A stretch of DNA of 9,323 nt from Spirochaetota bacterium. Lineage in GTDB: Bacteria > Spirochaetota > UBA4802 > JAFGJZ01. The stretch is taken from NCBI GenBank assembly GCA_023396615.1, contig JAEWVM010000241.1, positions 1-9,323 of the forward strand. Reading direction: 5' to 3'. The position numbers and the translations under genes are program-made. The notes under the pieces were generated by a model. It was given only the letters and a program-made list of their open reading frames with translations. It ran no database searches and was not told the DNA's origin. This document shows positions 6,475-9,323 of the stretch, one piece after another (the first letter of the stretch is position 1; each line of letters starts with the position of its first letter).

Positions 6475-8478
6475 TTAGGCTTCATCTATATTATCGGTTT
6501 TGCGGAAAGATCTCTCGGCAAAATTTTCGAAAAGAGAAAGCTTCGTCTTTATTTTTTTATGCGGAAGCGATGAAAGAAAAACACGGCCGTAGCTCTTTGT
6601 CACGATTCTAGTGTCAAGAAGCGCGAGAATGCCGCAGTCACCGCTGCTTCTGATGAGCCTTCCAATGCCCTGCTTGAATTTAATAACGGCAGCAGGAAGC
6701 TGATAACCGGAAAAAGAATTTCCGCCGCACTTTTCGATATATTTCGATTTCGCTTCTACGTCGGGTCTTTCAGGCGGCAGAAAAGGAAGCTTGGTTATAA
6801 CAAGCGACTTGAGAAGATCGCCTTTTAGATCTATACCCTGCCAGAAAGAATGCGTGCCGAGTAAAATCGAACCCGGGTTTTCAATATAATATTTCGCCGC
6901 GCGGAAAGCGTCAAGGTCTGCCTGCGAATAAACTTTGCGGTCGGTGATTTCTTCAAGCTCTTCGCAAACCATATTCAAAGAGTCGTATGAAGTAAAAAGA
7001 GCCATCGTATTTCCATCTGTAAGCTCCGCGATTTCGTGAATAATCTTCGCTGTGTTTTCCGCGATCTCGCGGCTTCCGCTTTGAGGGAATGACTCAGGGA
7101 TAAAAATTCCCATGTTGCTCGAATAATCAAACGGCGAACCCAGAGCAATTTCGGAAGAATCCTGCGCGCCGAGCGAGTGCTTGATAAATGAAAAATCTCC
7201 GTTGACGCTTAGTGTCGCCGAGACGAAAGCTGTGGCATGAGACGCCTCGTAGATTTCGCTTCGCATATATGATGAAACATCAAGAGGAATACCGTACAGG
7301 CTGATTTCCTTGCGGTCATCGAGTTCCGCCCAATAACCCCAGTCATTTTCAAAACGCACACAGAGCATCATCAAAGACTGCTTAGCTTCAAACACCGCGT
7401 TCTTCGCGGATGAAAGAATCATGTACTCTTGGGCTTCCGTGTTTGCCGAATCCTTGCATTCTTCGTAAGCCTTGAGCACGCGGGTCATCGCTTCGATCAG
7501 ATCATCACCGCAGTCGAGATTTTCTTTCAGGCTGAAAGTGCGTCTTCCGGCAAACATATCCTTCTGAGCAAGACTCATGAAAAACTTTCTGTTTTCAACA
7601 TCAAGTTCGTTGAAACTTTCTTCAAGATTTTTTCTTTTAGCGGAGTCGCCGATTACACCAAGAACCTGCTTGCGTTCTTTCGAGTGCATAAAATAAACAG
7701 CCGACGAAAGCGTGTTGACCGAGAAACCGAAACCGAGCTGTTCGCTCGCGATCTGCTCTGCCGAATGCGCCTCGTCAAGCACCGACACTTCAAACTTCGG
7801 AAGATAGTTTTTGCCGAGTGCTATATTTGAAAAATAAAGATAATGATTCATTATGAGAATATGCGCTTCCTTCCATTCTTCGCGCGCAAGAGTAAAGGCG
7901 CACGAAGAAAATCTTGAGCACTTGGCGGCAAAGCAGAATTCGCTTTTGCGGCACACGCTGTTCCAAAGATCTTTTGACACATCTGCGTCGAACATTGTAG
8001 TGACGCGGTTTTTTTTAGCGAATGACTCAATCGTCTGAAGATCTTTTTCGGAAGCTGTAAGAGGAACAAGACCCGTATTTATCATCTCGGCGTATCTGCG
8101 CTTGCAGAGATAATTTGACGAACCGAGACAAAGCGAAACCTTCAGCTCGGCGCCGAAGTTCTCACGGAATATTTTTTTTATTAGAGGAATTTCTTTATCA
8201 ATCAATTGAAGCTGAAGCGATTTCGTCTCGGTGGAAACTGCCGCGCGTTCTCCGTTTTCGATGCAGTATTTCGCAAGAGGAATGAGATAAGCGAGAGTCT
8301 TACCTGTACCGGTTCCTGCCTCGGCAAGAGCACTTCCTCCTTCGGCAAAAAAATCATCCATGAAACGCGCAAGTTTAAGTTGCTGTTCGCGCGGCTCAAA
8401 ACCATCGACTTCGCTAGACAGCACTCCGTCTTCAGAGAAAATGTCATCGATGCTGATTTCTTTCATGAATTCTGTCAT
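6475..8478 (-). CDS. dinG: DinG/YoaA-type iron-sulphur superfamily 2 DNA helicase
   Basis: The 667-residue protein carries the XPD/DinG helicase motifs in order. They are a Q-motif-like FEPREQQ (27-33); Walker A EAGTGTGKT (53-61); STETKSLQLQ (motif Ia); NYLC with C125; a cysteine cluster; the DEAH box at 235-238; FVSATLS; GTHSFWQGIDLKG (motif V); and QGIGRLIRS (603-611, motif VI). C182, C187 and C193 have C-x4-C-x5-C spacing, the same as in E. coli DinG. With C125 they would ligate the 4Fe-4S cluster; C176 is extra. The family unwinds DNA 5'-to-3', including forked, D-loop and RNA:DNA structures, and supports repair and replication. The length lies between E. coli YoaA and DinG, so the exact ortholog is open. 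The start is uncertain: neither ATG 8478 nor ATG 8466 (residue 5) has a Shine-Dalgarno, and a TATAAT overlaps the first. Confidence 0.93.
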   Translation of the reverse strand: MTEFMKEISIDDIFSEDGVLSSEVDGFEPREQQLKLARFMDDFFAEGGSALAEAGTGTGKTLAYLIPLAKYCIENGERAAVSTETKSLQLQLIDKEIPLIKKIFRENFGAELKVSLCLGSSNYLCKRRYAEMINTGLVPLTASEKDLQTIESFAKKNRVTTMFDADVSKDLWNSVCRKSEFCFAAKCSRFSSCAFTLAREEWKEAHILIMNHYLYFSNIALGKNYLPKFEVSVLDEAHSAEQIASEQLGFGFSVNTLSSAVYFMHSKERKQVLGVIGDSAKRKNLEESFNELDVENRKFFMSLAQKDMFAGRRTFSLKENLDCGDDLIEAMTRVLKAYEECKDSANTEAQEYMILSSAKNAVFEAKQSLMMLCVRFENDWGYWAELDDRKEISLYGIPLDVSSYMRSEIYEASHATAFVSATLSVNGDFSFIKHSLGAQDSSEIALGSPFDYSSNMGIFIPESFPQSGSREIAENTAKIIHEIAELTDGNTMALFTSYDSLNMVCEELEEITDRKVYSQADLDAFRAAKYYIENPGSILLGTHSFWQGIDLKGDLLKSLVITKLPFLPPERPDVEAKSKYIEKCGGNSFSGYQLPAAVIKFKQGIGRLIRSSGDCGILALLDTRIVTKSYGRVFLSSLPHKKIKTKLSLFENFAERSFRKTDNIDEA

Positions 8479-8482
8479 TATA
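8477..8482 (-). promoter_or_regulatory. Perfect TATAAT -10 box overlapping the annotated helicase start
   Basis: Read on the - strand, TATAAT occupies 8482-8477 and runs straight into the G of the first ATG (8478-8476). If used, transcription would begin near 8470, four bases before the second in-frame ATG (8466-8464). The mRNA would then be effectively leaderless and start at residue 5. The sequence 17 nt upstream (TCAACC) is a poor -35, and a TTGACC (8512-8507) lies too far away at 24 nt, so the promoter is uncertain. Confidence 0.3.
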
Positions 8483-8499
8483 TGAGATTTTCACGGTGA

Positions 8500-8513
8500 G
8501 GTTGAGGGTCAAG
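8500..8513 (+). repeat. Left copy of imperfect direct repeat flanking the hairpin region
   Basis: GGTTGAGGGTCAAG here recurs as GGTTGAGGGCAAG at 8929-8941. The two copies differ only by one inserted T. They bracket the hairpin array and its A/T-rich right flank, as element ends or target duplications would, but no mobility gene is present. Confidence 0.5.
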
Positions 8514-8523
8514 ATATTTTTTC

Positions 8524-8817
8524 GCCCGCGATGCGGGCAGACCTCCAAAGGCTTCGCCTTTGGCATCCGTCATTTGCATGGATCATGCAATAATATCAAA
8601 GGGCGTTCCACGCCCTTTACCTGGTTTTCGCATGGTGTCATGCAAAACACAAAAGGTGCTCCGCACCTTTTAAATCCGTTTGTCCATTTCTTTTGCGTCG
8701 CCCAAAAGAAATGGACGAAAGAAAAGGGCACCGCTGCGCGGGGCTTGTCGCGCGTATTCCTCGCACCGGCTTTGCCGGATGCTGCGGACGCGCGAGTTGA
8801 GTCTGTCTGCGACAGAC
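8524..8817. repeat. Array of about ten consecutive small hairpins (composite palindromic element)
   Basis: Stems, by arm coordinates: 8524-8529/8533-8538 (loop GAT); 8545-8552/8556-8563 (TTC); 8574-8580/8584-8590 (GAT); 8598-8606/8610-8618 (TCC); 8630-8634/8639-8643 (GTGT, extended by TTTT/AAAA past one bulged C); 8651-8659/8663-8671 (TCC); 8682-8695/8703-8716 (14 bp, 7-nt loop); 8728-8734/8738-8744 (TGC, one mismatch); 8766-8770/8774-8778 (TTT), enclosed by 8748-8755/8788-8795; 8801-8807/8811-8817 (TGC). Nearly every base of the interval lies in or beside a perfect or near-perfect inverted repeat. The stems differ in sequence, so this is neither a CRISPR array nor a simple tandem repeat. The region is GC-richer than its surroundings and lies upstream of the helicase gene. 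A family of dispersed intergenic palindromes is the most likely origin. Termination or mRNA-processing roles are possible, but nothing in the sequence proves one. Confidence 0.85.
8682..8716. repeat. Perfect 14-bp inverted repeat, largest stem of the array
   Basis: Arms GTCCATTTCTTTTG (8682-8695) and CAAAAGAAATGGAC (8703-8716) are exact reverse complements around the 7-base loop CGTCGCC. It is the only long, A/T-rich stem with a large loop in an otherwise GC-rich triloop array, and it sits near the array's centre. Confidence 0.85.
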
Positions 8818-8900
8818 GTTTTAAATTCTTTTTCAGTTCATTCGTCTTTTTCTGGAGAAGTTAAATTATGCCAGAAAGCCCTCTCCCAAGAAAAGCTTTT

Positions 8901-8913
8901 TTGGCTTTGCCAA
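8901..8913. repeat. Small outlying hairpin with a TTT loop
   Basis: TTGGC (8901-8905) and GCCAA (8909-8913) pair around TTT, the same loop as the 8766-8778 stem of the array. The stem directly abuts the 10-bp palindrome AAAAGCTTTT (8891-8900). It may be an outlying member of the array, or a weak terminator. Confidence 0.4.
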
Positions 8914-8928
8914 TTTGTGCTTCATTCT

Positions 8929-8941
8929 GGTTGAGGGCAAG
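8929..8941 (+). repeat. Right copy of imperfect direct repeat flanking the hairpin region
   Basis: GGTTGAGGGCAAG matches 8500-8513 apart from a single missing T. It is followed at once by a 4-bp stem with a GAA loop (8940-8950). Confidence 0.5.
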
Positions 8942-9323
8942 CCGAAGGCTGGATGATGGCGCATGTAATTTTCTCTGCGGCAGGCACTTTTTTTGGATTT
9001 GACATTATCAAAAAGATTTTCCATAAAGATTTTAGTTATCTTTTAGTAATGTGTTTTATGCAGTTCGCAGGTGATAATTGCTGAGGTATTCTCAAATTCG
9101 CCGAAATGGAGTTAAGAAAAAGAACTGGCTGAATGAATTGCGTATATCATTCCAAATCGGGATGTTTTACAAATTGTGGATGTATTTAGACGCAAGCATG
9201 CGATAATTAGAAAGAACTAAATTTTTACTATTATAGTAATCAAATAACCAACATCATTATCAAGAATGAAAACGTGGATGTAAATCATTGCATCCATAGT
9301 TTATGAATAATTACTTGACTATA
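8942..9323. other. AT-rich region without a convincing gene
   Basis: No frame longer than about 45 codons with good start signals is visible on either strand. A 43-codon + strand frame (8953-9084) has a weak GAAGG before tandem ATGs and a hydrophobic N-terminal half. A 44-codon + strand frame (8868-9002) overlaps it in another phase. A + strand frame ending in TAA near 9205 has no good initiator. These could be chance, or decayed coding sequence. No RNA gene or strong terminator was seen. Confidence 0.5.
9225..9239. promoter_or_regulatory. Perfect 15-bp palindrome, possible operator
   Basis: TTACTAT (9225-9231) and ATAGTAA (9233-9239) are exact reverse complements around one central T. The form and length suit a binding site for a dimeric repressor, but the local AT richness raises the odds of chance. 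No adjacent gene is visible before the window ends. Confidence 0.25.

Noticed and set aside
8524..8817. CRISPR array
   Set aside because: There is no repeated unit of constant sequence or length, no spacer pattern and no cas gene; the stems differ from one another.
8496..8864. Open frame of 122 codons on the + strand through the hairpin array
   Set aside because: It consists almost wholly of translated inverted repeats, has no ribosome binding site, and has a composition unlike the real genes. It is open because the palindromes are GC-rich.
8680..8934. Second + strand frame (84 codons) over the same array
   Set aside because: It overlaps the previous frame in another phase, with no start signals; it is again repeat-derived.
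9275..9296. TGGATG/CATCCA inverted repeat with a 10-nt loop as a terminator or riboswitch piece
   Set aside because: The stem is only 6 bp with a large loop, no T tract follows and there is no adjacent gene; this is expected by chance in such sequence.

Overview
The window is AT-rich (my estimate is about 40% GC, not computed) and reads as chromosomal DNA of a Gram-negative-type bacterium with an outer envelope. A spirochaete, possibly Treponema-like, is my best guess. The reasons are a relaxed lipobox on a LysM/helical-repeat lipoprotein, several exported proteins of unknown function, and a small gene behind a near-consensus sigma-28 (flagellar class) promoter. No rRNA, tRNA, transposase or phage gene was seen, and the taxonomic guess is inference only.

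Layout. Bases 1-178 are the C-terminal end of alanine racemase (alr, + strand). It is followed on the same strand by an exported MORN-repeat protein (259-1644), which ends at a perfect 12-bp hairpin (1652-1679). That hairpin also overlaps the stop codon of a convergent 54-residue gene (1676-1840, - strand). The small gene has a very strong Shine-Dalgarno and a sigma-28-type promoter (1880-1907), and it is probably a YjfB-like motility-associated protein. Next, on the - strand, is a small exported or outer-membrane-like protein (1911-2360) with its own sigma-70-type promoter.

From 6410 down to 2430 (- strand) runs a tight four-gene operon in which every junction is a 4-nt start/stop overlap. 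The order is a LysM lipoprotein with N-terminal helical repeats and a long charged tail, an exported beta-propeller-like protein, a two-TM small membrane protein, and a YacP/Rae1-like NYN-domain (PIN-fold) protein. The exported and membrane proteins suggest a cell-envelope module, with a probable RNase translationally coupled at the end. Upstream of the operon (8478-6475, - strand) is a DinG/YoaA-type iron-sulphur DNA helicase, followed 64 bases later by the operon.

The last about 840 bases (8479-9323) hold no convincing gene. They begin with a dense array of about ten consecutive small hairpins (8524-8817). Five of the stems carry a 5'-TNC-3' triloop on the + strand, which is a GNA triloop on the - strand. 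The array and its A/T-rich flank are bracketed by a near-identical 13-14 nt direct repeat. This looks like a composite intergenic palindromic element and is the least explained part of the window. The remainder (8942-9323) is AT-rich, with two overlapping tiny ORFs of doubtful status and one perfect 15-bp palindrome.
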